Source: SIG452 sp045656345 | GTDB lineage: Bacteria > Bacillota > Clostridia > UMGS1840 | Assembly: GCA_045656345.1 (NCBI GenBank) | Contig: JAZOQZ010000060.1 | Coordinates: 1 to 7,641, forward strand | Reading direction: 5' to 3' | Length of the DNA stretch: 7,641 nt | In this document: piece by piece, positions 1 to 5,466 of the stretch | How positions within the stretch are numbered: the stretch's first letter is position 1 | How the letters are laid out: each line of letters begins with the position of its first letter | Program-made: the position numbers and the translations under genes | Notes under the pieces: model-generated | The model's input: the letters and a program-made list of their open reading frames with translations, nothing else | Databases searched by the model: none | Told to the model about the DNA's origin: nothing

Positions 1-260
1 CTAATTGCAGAGCTACCTATCATATTCAGTATAACCTGCCGAAACAAGACGGTGTTTGTGATGAATGTGGTTCTTCTCTGAATTTAAGAGAAGATGACCG
101 ACCTGAGGTAATTTCCAAACGGTTGGAAATTTATCACAAACAGACAGAACCTCTCATTCAGTTTTTTCTCGAAAGAGATTTGCTGGAAACGGTTCAGGGA
201 TGTGACGGTGTGGACGATACTGTGAACAATGCGTTACAGGCGCTGGGTGTAAAATTATGA
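1..260 (+). CDS. adk: Adenylate kinase, C-terminal part (5' end outside window)
   Basis: Adenylate kinase interconverts ATP + AMP and 2 ADP in the cytoplasm. Only the last 85 whole codons are present, in the frame whose first complete codon is at base 3. The fragment begins inside the LID domain: NCRATYH, followed about 14 residues later by CDECG, is the Cys-containing zinc LID typical of Gram-positive Adk, although the first cysteine pair is cut by the window edge. It continues with REDDRPEVISKRLEIYHKQT and PLI, the conserved segment after the LID that carries arginines contacting the nucleotides. The C-terminus ends VNNALQALGVKL. The TGA stop overlaps the map ATG in an ATGA junction, so the two genes are translationally coupled. 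The position just before map fits the usual secY-adk-map order. Family assignment is very secure; the symbol follows from the motif and context. Confidence 0.95.
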   Translation, partial: NCRATYHIQYNLPKQDGVCDECGSSLNLREDDRPEVISKRLEIYHKQTEPLIQFFLERDLLETVQGCDGVDDTVNNALQALGVKL

Positions 261-1006
261 TTTATATTAAGAGTAAAGAAGAAATTACACTGATGAAGAA
301 AGCCGGTCAGATTACCAAAGGAGCCTTGCAAAAGGCAATCGAAGCGGTGAGACCGGGGATCAAAACAATTGAGCTGGATAAGATTGCAGAAGAATTTATC
401 CGAAAATGCAATGCAACTCCTTCTTTTTACCGGTATAACGGTTATCCGAAGCATATCTGTGTTTCTGTGAACAATGAAGTGGTGCATGGTATTCCGGGTG
501 ATTATGTAATCCAGGAAGGTGACATTGTGAGCATCGATTGCGGCGCTTGTTATAAAGGATATCATGGCGACTGTGCCGATACTGCTTTTGCCGGAGCGGT
601 TTCCAAAGAAGCAAAACTTCTTGTGGAAGCAACCCGAGAAAGTTTCTTTTTAGGGATGAAACAGGCTGTGGCAGGAAACAGAGTCGGTGATATTTCAGAA
701 ACTATTCAGACATTTATTGAAGGCAAAGGGTTTTCCATTGTCCGGGATCTGGAAGGCCACGGCATCGGTGCAAATCTGCACGAGAGCCCGTCGGTTCCTA
801 ATTTCGGAAGAGCAGGAAAGGGCCCTAAGCTGATGCCGGGGATGACCATTGCTGTGGAACCTATGGTAAATCTGGGAGCGTATCCTGTGTATCAGGATGC
901 CAAGGATCATTGGACCATTCGCACAGTGGACGGTAGCCTGTCGGCACATTATGAAAACACCATTCTTATTACAGACGGTGAACCCGTCATTTTGACCACA
1001 TTATAG
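257..1006 (+). CDS. map: Type I methionine aminopeptidase
   Basis: Removes the initiator methionine from nascent proteins with small second residues; a cytoplasmic dinuclear-metal enzyme. The 249 residues match the usual size of a bacterial type Ia enzyme lacking N-terminal extensions. The five metal ligands expected from the family are all visible: D94 (in SIDCG), D105 (in HGDCADT), H168 (in EGHGIG), E201 (in VEPM) and E233 (in HYENT). The two catalytic-site histidines are H77 (in VVHGIPGD) and H175 (in NLHESP). The start at the ATGA overlap with adk is preferred because the protein begins MIYIKSKEEI, the normal N-terminus of the family. The gene ends TAG, directly fused to the GGAGG of the next gene. 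The active site looks intact and nothing suggests degeneration. Confidence 0.97.
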   Translation: MIYIKSKEEITLMKKAGQITKGALQKAIEAVRPGIKTIELDKIAEEFIRKCNATPSFYRYNGYPKHICVSVNNEVVHGIPGDYVIQEGDIVSIDCGACYKGYHGDCADTAFAGAVSKEAKLLVEATRESFFLGMKQAVAGNRVGDISETIQTFIEGKGFSIVRDLEGHGIGANLHESPSVPNFGRAGKGPKLMPGMTIAVEPMVNLGAYPVYQDAKDHWTIRTVDGSLSAHYENTILITDGEPVILTTL

Positions 1007-1016
1007 GAGGGCAAGG

Positions 1017-1295
1017 ATGTTTCAGATAGCGGACTTGGTTATTTCCTTAAGTGGGAGGGATAAGAATCGCGTTTTTATGGTAACGGAGGTTTTAGACTCC
1101 AATTATGTGTTGATTGCCGACGGAATGCTTCGGAAATTGGAAAAGCCAAAGAAGAAGAAAATCAAACACCTGGAGAAATCACCGGTTGTGTTGAATGAAC
1201 GTCTGCTTCAAAAAATCAGCGAAGGTAAGAAAATTACCAACGCAGAGCTTCGGAAAACAATCCGGACTCTTATAGATGCTGAATCAGAAGAATAA
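1017..1295 (+). CDS. KOW-domain RNA-binding protein (L14e/L6e/L27e-like)
   Basis: A 92-residue basic protein lying between map and infA, a position where many Clostridia encode a small KOW-domain protein annotated as ribosomal protein L14E/L6E/L27E-like. The N-terminal 45 residues form the KOW-like beta unit: IADLVISLSGRDKNRVFMV, then EVLDSNYVLIADG. A very basic segment (LRKLEKPKKKKIKHLEK, about residues 39-55) follows, suited to RNA contact, and then a charged helical tail ending ESEE. The start is fixed by GGAGG at 1006-1010, six bases before the ATG. It is co-transcribed and closely spaced with its neighbours. The exact cellular role is not established as far as I know; a ribosome- or rRNA-associated function is inferred from the fold and the operon. 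Confidence 0.85.
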   Translation: MFQIADLVISLSGRDKNRVFMVTEVLDSNYVLIADGMLRKLEKPKKKKIKHLEKSPVVLNERLLQKISEGKKITNAELRKTIRTLIDAESEE

Positions 1296-1317
1296 CAGTT
1301 GCACGGAGGTAAAAATT

Positions 1318-1536
1318 ATGCCGAAAGATGATGTACTTGAATTAGAAGGAACCGTAATTGACGCGTTGCCGAATGCTCAGTTTACGGTTGAATTAGAAAA
1401 TGGGCACAAGATTTTAGCTCATATCTCAGGAAAATTAAGAATGCACTACATTAAAATTCTGCCGGGAGATAAAGTAACTTTGGAAATGTCTCCCTATGAT
1501 TTAACCAGAGGCAGAATTGTATGGAGAGCGAAATAA
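1318..1536 (+). CDS. infA: Translation initiation factor IF-1
   Basis: IF1 occupies the A site of the 30S subunit during initiation and works with IF2 and IF3. The 72 residues (MPKDDVLELEGTV at the start, RGRIVWRAK at the end) form the usual single OB-fold/S1-like domain, with the conserved HISGKLRMHYIKILPGDKV block in the middle. An in-frame upstream ATG at 1276 would add 14 residues that overlap the end of the KOW gene. The ATG at 1318 is chosen because GGAGG at 1305-1309 sits 8 bases before it and because IF1 proteins are about 72 residues and start MAKDD or MPKDD. The map-KOW-infA-rpmJ order is classic for Firmicutes. Confidence 0.97.
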   Translation: MPKDDVLELEGTVIDALPNAQFTVELENGHKILAHISGKLRMHYIKILPGDKVTLEMSPYDLTRGRIVWRAK

Positions 1537-1552
1537 TAGGAGGTAAATACTC

Positions 1553-1666
1553 ATGAAAGTAAGACCGTCTGTAAAAAAAATCTGCGAAAAATGTAAAGTT
1601 ATCCGCAGAAAAGGAAATATCATGGTAATTTGCGAAAACCCCAAACACAAACAGAAACAGGGCTAA
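1553..1666 (+). CDS. rpmJ: 50S ribosomal protein L36 (zinc-binding form)
   Basis: A 37-residue protein, the full length of bacterial L36, starting MKVRPSVKKICEKCKVIRRK and ending NPKHKQKQG. The zinc ribbon is complete with C11, C14, C27 and H32, so this is the C+ type rather than the zinc-independent paralogue. L36 binds 23S rRNA in the large subunit. A strong TAGGAGGT ribosome binding site at 1536-1543 precedes the ATG by 9 bases, and the gene is 16 bp downstream of infA. It is the last gene before the structured 242-bp spacer. Confidence 0.97.
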   Translation: MKVRPSVKKICEKCKVIRRKGNIMVICENPKHKQKQG

Positions 1667-1908
1667 TCGCTAACATTACCGAAAACCGCCCGCTTTGCGG
1701 CAAAGACAAACTTTTTGTGAAAAAGGCGCGGCTGTACAGAGTTCCTCTGTATGCCTTTTTTGCAGGATGTTTGATTCATATAGGAATATCATAATATTCC
1801 GACGGCTCTCACTGTGAGAGGAAAACGGTTTCACTAATCGTTTTCGCGGGCAACCGCCAACAAAACACACGAATTCAAACACGAAAAAATCAGGAGGTGT
1901 AGATTCAA
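1667..1908 (+). other. Hairpin-rich spacer / candidate leader RNA before rpsM
   Basis: This 242-bp gap has no convincing gene. Besides the terminator-like hairpin it contains, in order: CCGC-TTT-GCGG (1690-1700); GGAATAT-CATA-ATATTCC (1783-1800); CTCTCAC-T-GTGAGAG (1806-1820); GAAAACG (1821-1827) with CGTTTTC (1839-1845) around an 11-base loop; and GCGG-GCAA-CCGC (1846-1857) with a GNRA-type tetraloop. The last three abut one another. GCCCGC at 1688-1693 can also pair with GCGGGC at 1846-1851, which would close the whole region. Such density suggests either a cis-acting leader for the rpsM-rpoA segment (in E. coli the alpha operon leader before rpsM is bound by S4) or a small hairpin-rich dispersed repeat. 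The sequence alone does not decide. The rpsM ribosome binding site AGGAGGTG (1892-1899) lies downstream of all stems. Confidence 0.5.
1720..1761 (+). terminator. Intrinsic-terminator-like hairpin between rpmJ and rpsM
   Basis: An inner perfect stem TACAGAG (1735-1741) / CTCTGTA (1745-1751) with a TTC loop is closed by GGC (1730-1732) / GCC (1753-1755) and followed by six T residues at 1756-1761. An alternative outer pairing AAAAAGGC (1720-1727) / GCCTTTTT (1753-1760) is also perfect. It lies inside an operon, so it may be partial, regulated or leaky. A competing hairpin CTTTTT-GTG-AAAAAG (1711-1725) shares the A-tract and would exclude the outer pairing. Confidence 0.6.
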
Positions 1909-2277
1909 ATGGCAAGAATTGCTGGTATCGACTTACCCAGAGAAAAAAGAGTAGAAATCGGTTTAACCTATATCTACGGAATTGGTGTTTCTGCTTCCAG
2001 AAGAATTTTAAAAGAAACCGGAATCAATCCCGACACCAGAGTTAAAGATTTAACCGATGACGAAGTAGCAAAATTAAGAGATAATATCGACAAAAACCAT
2101 GTAGTTGAAGGTGATCTTCGCCGTGACGTTGCAATGGATATCAAACGTTTGATTGAAATTGGATGTTACAGAGGAACCAGACACAGAAAAGGTCTGCCTT
2201 GCAGAGGTCAGAGAACCAAAACCAACGCAAGAACCAGAAAAGGTCCCAGAAAAACCATGGCTAACAAAAAGAAATAA
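1909..2277 (+). CDS. rpsM: 30S ribosomal protein S13
   Basis: A 122-residue protein of normal S13 length. It begins MARIAGIDLPREKRVEIGLT and has the helix-two-turns-helix core GIGVSASRRILKETGI. The C-terminal signature GLPCRGQRTKTNARTRKGPRK is followed by the basic tail TMANKKK. S13 sits in the head of the 30S subunit and contacts tRNA and the 50S subunit. The AGGAGGTG site at 1892-1899 is 9 bases from the ATG. It is the first gene of the alpha-operon segment (rpsM-rpsK-rpsD-rpoA-rplQ) and follows an unusually long structured spacer, so its mRNA may begin or be controlled there. Confidence 0.98.
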   Translation: MARIAGIDLPREKRVEIGLTYIYGIGVSASRRILKETGINPDTRVKDLTDDEVAKLRDNIDKNHVVEGDLRRDVAMDIKRLIEIGCYRGTRHRKGLPCRGQRTKTNARTRKGPRKTMANKKK

Positions 2278-2306
2278 TCTTTTTGCTTGGGTTTTCCCGA
2301 CAATGG

Positions 2307-2357
2307 GCAGGATAAGATTCCTGCGTCCTATAAGAATCGAAGTGTAAACTTACACTT
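2307..2357 (+). other. Two hairpins in the rpsM-rpsK spacer
   Basis: Within the 104-bp gap, GCAGGA (2307-2312) pairs with TCCTGC (2319-2324) around a 6-base loop, and AAGTGTA (2340-2346) pairs with TACACTT (2351-2357) around AACT. The second stem ends five bases before the weak GAAAGGA ribosome binding site (2362-2368) of rpsK. No T-tract follows either stem, so they are not terminators. They could affect mRNA stability or rpsK translation, but this is inference. Confidence 0.4.
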
Positions 2358-2381
2358 TAACGAAAGGAATGAGTAAATCAA

Positions 2382-2777
2382 ATGGCTAAAGCGGTTAAAA
2401 GAACAACCAGAAGAAGAAAAGAGAAAAAGCACATTGAGAAAGGTGCAGTTCATATCCAGTCTTCTTTCAACAATACAATCGTAACCATCACTGACGTTGC
2501 AGGTAATGCACTTTCTTGGGCATCCGCAGGTGGTCTGGGCTTCAGAGGCTCCAGAAAAAACACCCCGTTTGCTGCACAGATGGCTGCTGAAACTGCTGCA
2601 AAAGCTGCTATGGAACACGGCTTAAAAACTGTTGAAGTTTTTGTAAAAGGTCCCGGTTCCGGTAGAGAAGCTGCAATCAGAGCACTGCAGACCGCAGGCT
2701 TAGAAGTTACCATGATTAAAGACGTAACTCCTATTCCTCACAACGGTTGCAGACCTCCGAAGAGAAGAAGAGTATAA
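2382..2777 (+). CDS. rpsK: 30S ribosomal protein S11
   Basis: A 131-residue S11 of normal length. A basic N-terminal arm (KRTTRRRKEKKHIEKG) leads into VHIQSSFNNTIVTITDVAGN, the GLGFRGSRKNTPFAAQ block and the C-terminal DVTPIPHNGCRPPKRRRV signature. S11 lies on the 30S platform near the mRNA exit and the 3' end of 16S rRNA. The start is supported by the typical MAKAVKRTT N-terminus. Its ribosome binding site is weak and rather distant (GAAAGGA, 13 bases upstream), unlike the strong GGAGG sites of most neighbours. It sits between rpsM and rpsD as in other Clostridia. Confidence 0.98.
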   Translation: MAKAVKRTTRRRKEKKHIEKGAVHIQSSFNNTIVTITDVAGNALSWASAGGLGFRGSRKNTPFAAQMAAETAAKAAMEHGLKTVEVFVKGPGSGREAAIRALQTAGLEVTMIKDVTPIPHNGCRPPKRRRV

Positions 2778-2856
2778 TCTCTTTTGGAGAACATTATTAT
2801 TTGAAATTTAGGATTTTGGCGATAAGCCAAAGAATACAAGTGGAGGTGCAAAACAA

Positions 2857-3483
2857 ATGGCAAGATATACAGGTGCAGTGTGCCGTCTTTGCAGAAGAGA
2901 AAATCAGAAACTTTTCTTAAAAGGTACCAGATGTTTTTCTGAAAAATGTGCACTGTCTAAAAGAGCTTACGCTCCCGGACAGCACGGCCAGGCAAGAAAG
3001 AAAATGTCTGAATACGGCGTTCAGCTGCGTGAAAAACAGAAAACTAGAAGATATTATGGCGTATTAGAAGGTCAGTTTGCAAACTACTACGAAATGGCTG
3101 TTAAAAAAGCAGGCATCACCGGTGAAAACTTACTGATCATCTTAGAATCCAGATTAGATAACATCGTTTACAGATTAGGTTGGGCTACTTCCAGACCGGA
3201 AGCTAGACAGCTGGTTAGACACGGTCACTTTGAAGTAAACGGTCAGAAAGCAAACATTCCTTCCATCTTACTGAAGGCAGGAGATACCATCACCATTAAA
3301 GATAAGAGCCGCAGCTCTGAAAAGATTAAAGCAGTTTTAGAAACTACCGAATCCAAAGTAGTTCCCATGTGGTTATCTTTAGATAAAAACGCATTAAGCG
3401 CTTCTATCGTAAGAATGCCCACCAGAGACGAAATCGATCTGGAAGTTGAAGAACACTTAATCGTTGAGTTGTACTCCAAATAA
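2857..3483 (+). CDS. rpsD: 30S ribosomal protein S4 (zinc-binding form)
   Basis: A primary 16S rRNA-binding assembly protein. The 208 residues match the family. The N-terminal zinc site is complete: C9, C12, C26 and C31. The S4 RNA-binding domain is seen in the middle (LDNIVYRLGWATSRPEARQL, then VRHGHFEVNGQKANIPS), and the C-terminus ends LIVELYSK. GGAGG at 2842-2846 precedes the ATG by 10 bases. A hairpin TTTGGC-GATAA-GCCAAA (2815-2831) lies in the 79-bp spacer before it. In Bacillus, rpsD is a separate gene with its own S4 leader. Here it sits in the alpha operon between rpsK and rpoA, as in E. coli and many Clostridia, so S4 feedback, if present, would act on an operon leader. Confidence 0.98.
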   Translation: MARYTGAVCRLCRRENQKLFLKGTRCFSEKCALSKRAYAPGQHGQARKKMSEYGVQLREKQKTRRYYGVLEGQFANYYEMAVKKAGITGENLLIILESRLDNIVYRLGWATSRPEARQLVRHGHFEVNGQKANIPSILLKAGDTITIKDKSRSSEKIKAVLETTESKVVPMWLSLDKNALSASIVRMPTRDEIDLEVEEHLIVELYSK

Positions 3484-3635
3484 GATATTGACTTTGCTTT
3501 TATGCTTCTTCCGGCGCTTTTTATATATTGTATGCCGGAGGAGGCGGTTAAGTCAGTATGGCTGACCCAAAGAGCGTAAAACTCCAACACGATAGAAAAT
3601 AAGATTGAACACCAGTAGGTGAGGAGGGTCACAAT
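3484..3635 (+). other. rpsD-rpoA spacer with hairpins and a possible 14-codon ORF
   Basis: This is a 152-bp gap. TCCGGC (3510-3515) pairs with GCCGGA (3534-3539) around an 18-base AT-rich loop, without a following T-tract. GTCAG (3552-3556) pairs with CTGAC (3562-3566). An ATG at 3558 opens a 14-codon frame (MADPKSVKLQHDRK, stop 3600-3602), preceded at 13 bases by GGAGGAGG (3537-3544). That spacing is too long for a confident leader peptide. The rpoA ribosome binding site GAGGAGGG is at 3621-3628. Confidence 0.35.
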
Positions 3636-4583
3636 ATGATTTTAATTGAAAAACCCAATATCGAATTTTTAGACCGGTCACCCAGCGGTGATTATGCTAA
3701 ATTTTCCTTAAGCCCGTTAAATCGGGGATATGGTACTACCCTTGGTAACAGCTTGAGAAGAATTCTGTTATCTTCTTTAGAAGGCGTTGCTCCCACCAGC
3801 GTGAAAATCGACGGTGTGGTACACGAATTCTCCACCATTCCCGGTGTGAAAGAAGATGTAACTGAAATTATTCTGAATGTGAAAAATATCGCTGCAAAAC
3901 TGTTCTGCGATGGTCCTAAAACCGTAATTTTAGAAGCAGACGGCGAATGCGTTCTGACTGCCGGCGATATCAAACCGGATGCAGAAGTGGAAATTAAAAA
4001 TCCCGAACTGCATATTGCAACTTTAAACAAAGACGCAAAATTCTATATGGAAATTGTGTTTGACCACGGTATCGGATATGTTCCTTCTGAACTGAATAAA
4101 ACTCCGGCTCTGCCTGTGGGTGCAATTCCGGTTGACTCCATTTATACTCCTGTAAAGAAGGTAAATGCGACTGTTGAAAACACCAGAGTAGGTAATAAAA
4201 CCGACCATGACAAACTGACTTTGGAAGTTTGGACCAACGGCGTGTTAACTGCTGACGAAGCAGTTGGCTGGGCTGCAAAAATCATGAGCGAGCATCTGTC
4301 TCTGTTCGTAGGTTTGTCCGAAGAAGCAAAGAACAGCGATATCATGGTGGAAAAAGAAGAAGACTACAAAGAAAAAGTTTTGGAAATGACCATCGAGGAT
4401 TTAGACTTATCCGTTCGTTCTTACAACTGTCTGAAACGTGCAGGTATCAACAATGTTGAAGACCTGTCCAAAAAGACTCAGGAAGAAATGATCAAGGTAA
4501 GAAACTTAGGTAGAAAATCCATGGAAGAAGTTATTTCCAAATTAGAAGCGTTAGGCTTGACTCTGGCGCAGGAAGAAGAATAA
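3636..4583 (+). CDS. rpoA: DNA-directed RNA polymerase subunit alpha
   Basis: The alpha subunit dimerises to scaffold beta and beta' and contacts upstream promoter DNA and activators. The 315 residues are normal for Firmicutes. The N-terminal assembly domain (about 1-230) shows NRGYGTTLGNSLRRILLSSL and the GVAPTSVKIDGVVHEFSTIPGV block in sequence. An acidic linker (EKEEDYKEK) follows. The C-terminal domain (about 248-312) contains LDLSVRSYNCLKRAGI, with R261 corresponding to the DNA-contacting R265 of E. coli, and then VRNLGRKSMEEV. The strong GAGGAGGG site is 7 bases before the ATG. It lies between rpsD and rplQ as expected. Confidence 0.98.
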   Translation: MILIEKPNIEFLDRSPSGDYAKFSLSPLNRGYGTTLGNSLRRILLSSLEGVAPTSVKIDGVVHEFSTIPGVKEDVTEIILNVKNIAAKLFCDGPKTVILEADGECVLTAGDIKPDAEVEIKNPELHIATLNKDAKFYMEIVFDHGIGYVPSELNKTPALPVGAIPVDSIYTPVKKVNATVENTRVGNKTDHDKLTLEVWTNGVLTADEAVGWAAKIMSEHLSLFVGLSEEAKNSDIMVEKEEDYKEKVLEMTIEDLDLSVRSYNCLKRAGINNVEDLSKKTQEEMIKVRNLGRKSMEEVISKLEALGLTLAQEEE

Positions 4584-4612
4584 ACCTTACCCGAAAGGGA
4601 ATTGATTGAAAA

Positions 4613-4618
4613 GGGAGG
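4613..4618 (+). promoter_or_regulatory. Ribosome binding site that fixes the rplQ start
   Basis: GGGAGG lies 10 bases before the ATG at 4629. An in-frame TTG at 4602 would place this site inside the gene and add nine non-conserved residues, and the ATG at 4621 is out of frame and only 2 bases away. The site therefore supports 4629. Confidence 0.8.
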
Positions 4619-4628
4619 CTATGTCAAA

Positions 4629-4970
4629 ATGGCAGGAACCAGAAAATTAGGTCGTCCTACAGACCATAGAATCGCTATGCTCAAAAATCTTGTTACTGCT
4701 CTGTTAGAACACGGTAAAATGGAAACCACCGTTACCAGAGCAAAAGAAACCAGAGCACTGGCTGAAAAAATGATTACTCTTGCGAAAAAAGATACTTTAC
4801 ATGCAAGAAGACAGGCGCTGGCTTTTATCACCAAAGAAGATGTTGTGAAAAAGCTGTTTGAAGAAATCGCTCCGAAATACGCTGAAAGAAACGGTGGTTA
4901 CACCAGAATCATCAAAACTTTCGAACGCCGTGGCGATGCAGCTTTAATGTCTGTTATCGAATTAGTATAA
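4629..4970 (+). CDS. rplQ: 50S ribosomal protein L17
   Basis: A 113-residue L17 starting MAGTRKLGRPTDHRIAMLKN and continuing with LVTALLEHGKMETTVTRAKE, KMITLAKKDTLHARRQALAF and the C-terminal GGYTRIIKTFERRGDAALMS, all hallmark blocks of the short bacterial form. L17 binds 23S rRNA near the peptide exit tunnel. The chosen ATG gives the canonical N-terminus; the longer TTG-initiated reading frame at 4602 is not supported. In most Firmicutes rplQ closes the alpha operon or is followed by ECF transporter genes, but here rpmE follows after only 13 bp. Confidence 0.97.
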   Translation: MAGTRKLGRPTDHRIAMLKNLVTALLEHGKMETTVTRAKETRALAEKMITLAKKDTLHARRQALAFITKEDVVKKLFEEIAPKYAERNGGYTRIIKTFERRGDAALMSVIELV

Positions 4971-4983
4971 GGAGGTATTCACA

Positions 4984-5181
4984 ATGAAACAGGGAATCCA
5001 TCCGGATTACAAAAAAACCACTATCACCTGTGCTTGTGGCGCGGTTTATGAAACCGGCTCCAGCAAGGAAAACCTGCACGTGGAAATTTGTGCAAAATGC
5101 CATCCGTTCTATACCGGCAAACAGAAACTGGTAGACACCGGCGGACGTGTAGAAAAATTCAAAAAGAAATTTGGTTTATAA
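4984..5181 (+). CDS. rpmE: 50S ribosomal protein L31 (zinc-binding form)
   Basis: A 65-residue L31 of type A: MKQGIHPDYKKTTITCACG at the start, CAKCHPFYTGKQKLVDTGGR in the middle and VEKFKKKFGL at the end. The zinc ligands C16, C18, C36 and C39 are all present, so this is the C+ rather than the zinc-free YtiA type. L31 bridges the two ribosomal subunits. An ideal AAGGAGGT site (4969-4976) overlaps the rplQ stop and is 7 bases from the ATG, so it is clearly the last gene of the operon, before the terminator. In many Clostridia and Bacilli rpmE is found near rho or prfA instead; its position behind rplQ is uncommon. Confidence 0.97.
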   Translation: MKQGIHPDYKKTTITCACGAVYETGSSKENLHVEICAKCHPFYTGKQKLVDTGGRVEKFKKKFGL

Positions 5182-5186
5182 AATCC

Positions 5187-5224
5187 AAAAAATGGCTTAC
5201 AGAAAACTCTGTAAGCCATTTTTT
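5187..5224. terminator. Bidirectional intrinsic terminator after rpmE
   Basis: A perfect 16-bp stem (5187-5202 with 5209-5224) encloses the loop AAAACT. The GC-containing core TGGCTTACAG / CTGTAAGCCA is flanked by six A on the left and six T on the right, so it works in both directions. It ends the ribosomal operon on the + strand and the convergent regulator gene, whose stop is 4 bases away, on the minus strand. Confidence 0.93.
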
Positions 5225-5228
5225 ATTA

Positions 5229-5417
5229 TTAATCACTTAAACCTAATATAAAATCGGTAGAAACTTTGTAGTACTTAGATAGAGCAATCAAAATATCTAT
5301 CGGTAATTGTCGTTGCCCGTTTTCGTATTGGGAATAAGTGTTCTGTTTGATATGCAGATGTTCTGCCAATTCTTTTTGTGTGATGTCGTTATCTTCTCGT
5401 AACTCTTTGATTCGCAT
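5229..5417 (-). CDS. Cro/C1-type (Xre family) HTH regulator
   Basis: A 62-residue protein consisting of almost nothing but one HTH_3 domain: MRIKELREDNDITQKELAEH, then LHIKQNTYSQYENGQRQLPI and DILIALSKYYKVSTDFILGL. The helix-turn-helix spans about residues 13-34 (TQKELAEHLHIKQNTYSQYE), with the conserved YENG turn and the VSTDFILG end typical of phage-type repressors and small clostridial Xre proteins. There is no sensor or peptidase domain. AGGAGGA (5430-5424 on the minus strand) is 6 bases from the ATG. It is transcribed divergently from the lipoprotein gene across a 110-bp region carrying a palindrome, so it most likely represses both itself and that gene. The inducing signal is unknown. 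Confidence 0.93.
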   Translation of the reverse strand: MRIKELREDNDITQKELAEHLHIKQNTYSQYENGQRQLPIDILIALSKYYKVSTDFILGLSD

Positions 5418-5437
5418 GTTTATTCCTCCTTTTTCCT

Positions 5438-5466
5438 ATTATACATAATCTCATAATGAGATATTG
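5438..5466 (-). promoter_or_regulatory. Probable promoter of the Xre gene
   Basis: A perfect TATAAT box is read on the minus strand at 5443-5438. A 17-bp spacer places the -35 at 5466-5461 (CAATAT), a poor match to TTGACA. The predicted start near 5431 leaves only a short leader beginning at the ribosome binding site. The palindrome at 5448-5462 lies across the spacer and -35, so bound repressor would block this promoter. Confidence 0.55.
5448..5462. promoter_or_regulatory. Palindromic operator 1 (ATCTCAT-A-ATGAGAT)
   Basis: A perfect 7+1+7 inverted repeat between the divergent promoters, one base upstream of the lipoprotein -35 box and inside the Xre promoter. Its size and position suit a dimer of a Cro/C1-type regulator. 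Binding by the adjacent Xre protein is inferred. Confidence 0.7.

Noticed and set aside
1276..1317. Upstream in-frame ATG extending infA by 14 residues
   Set aside because: It overlaps the end of the KOW gene, lacks a good ribosome binding site and would make IF1 abnormally long; GGAGG at 1305-1309 supports the ATG at 1318.
1771..1797. Promoter candidate TTGATT / TAATAT before rpsM
   Set aside because: The spacer is only 15 bp and the -10 matches at 4 of 6 positions, inside a perfect hairpin; too weak to list, although a promoter after the terminator would make sense.
1676..1915. 79-residue minus-strand reading frame in the rpmJ-rpsM spacer
   Set aside because: It runs through all the hairpins and into rpsM, has no ribosome binding site in a suitable place and resembles no family I can name; the region is better read as structured RNA or a repeat.
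3488..3529. rpoA promoter from TTGACT and TATATT
   Set aside because: The boxes are far more than 20 bp apart and no properly spaced -10 follows TTGACT.
4602..4628. TTG start adding nine residues to L17
   Set aside because: The ribosome binding site GGGAGG would lie inside the gene and the extra residues are not part of L17; MAGTRKLGR is the canonical N-terminus.
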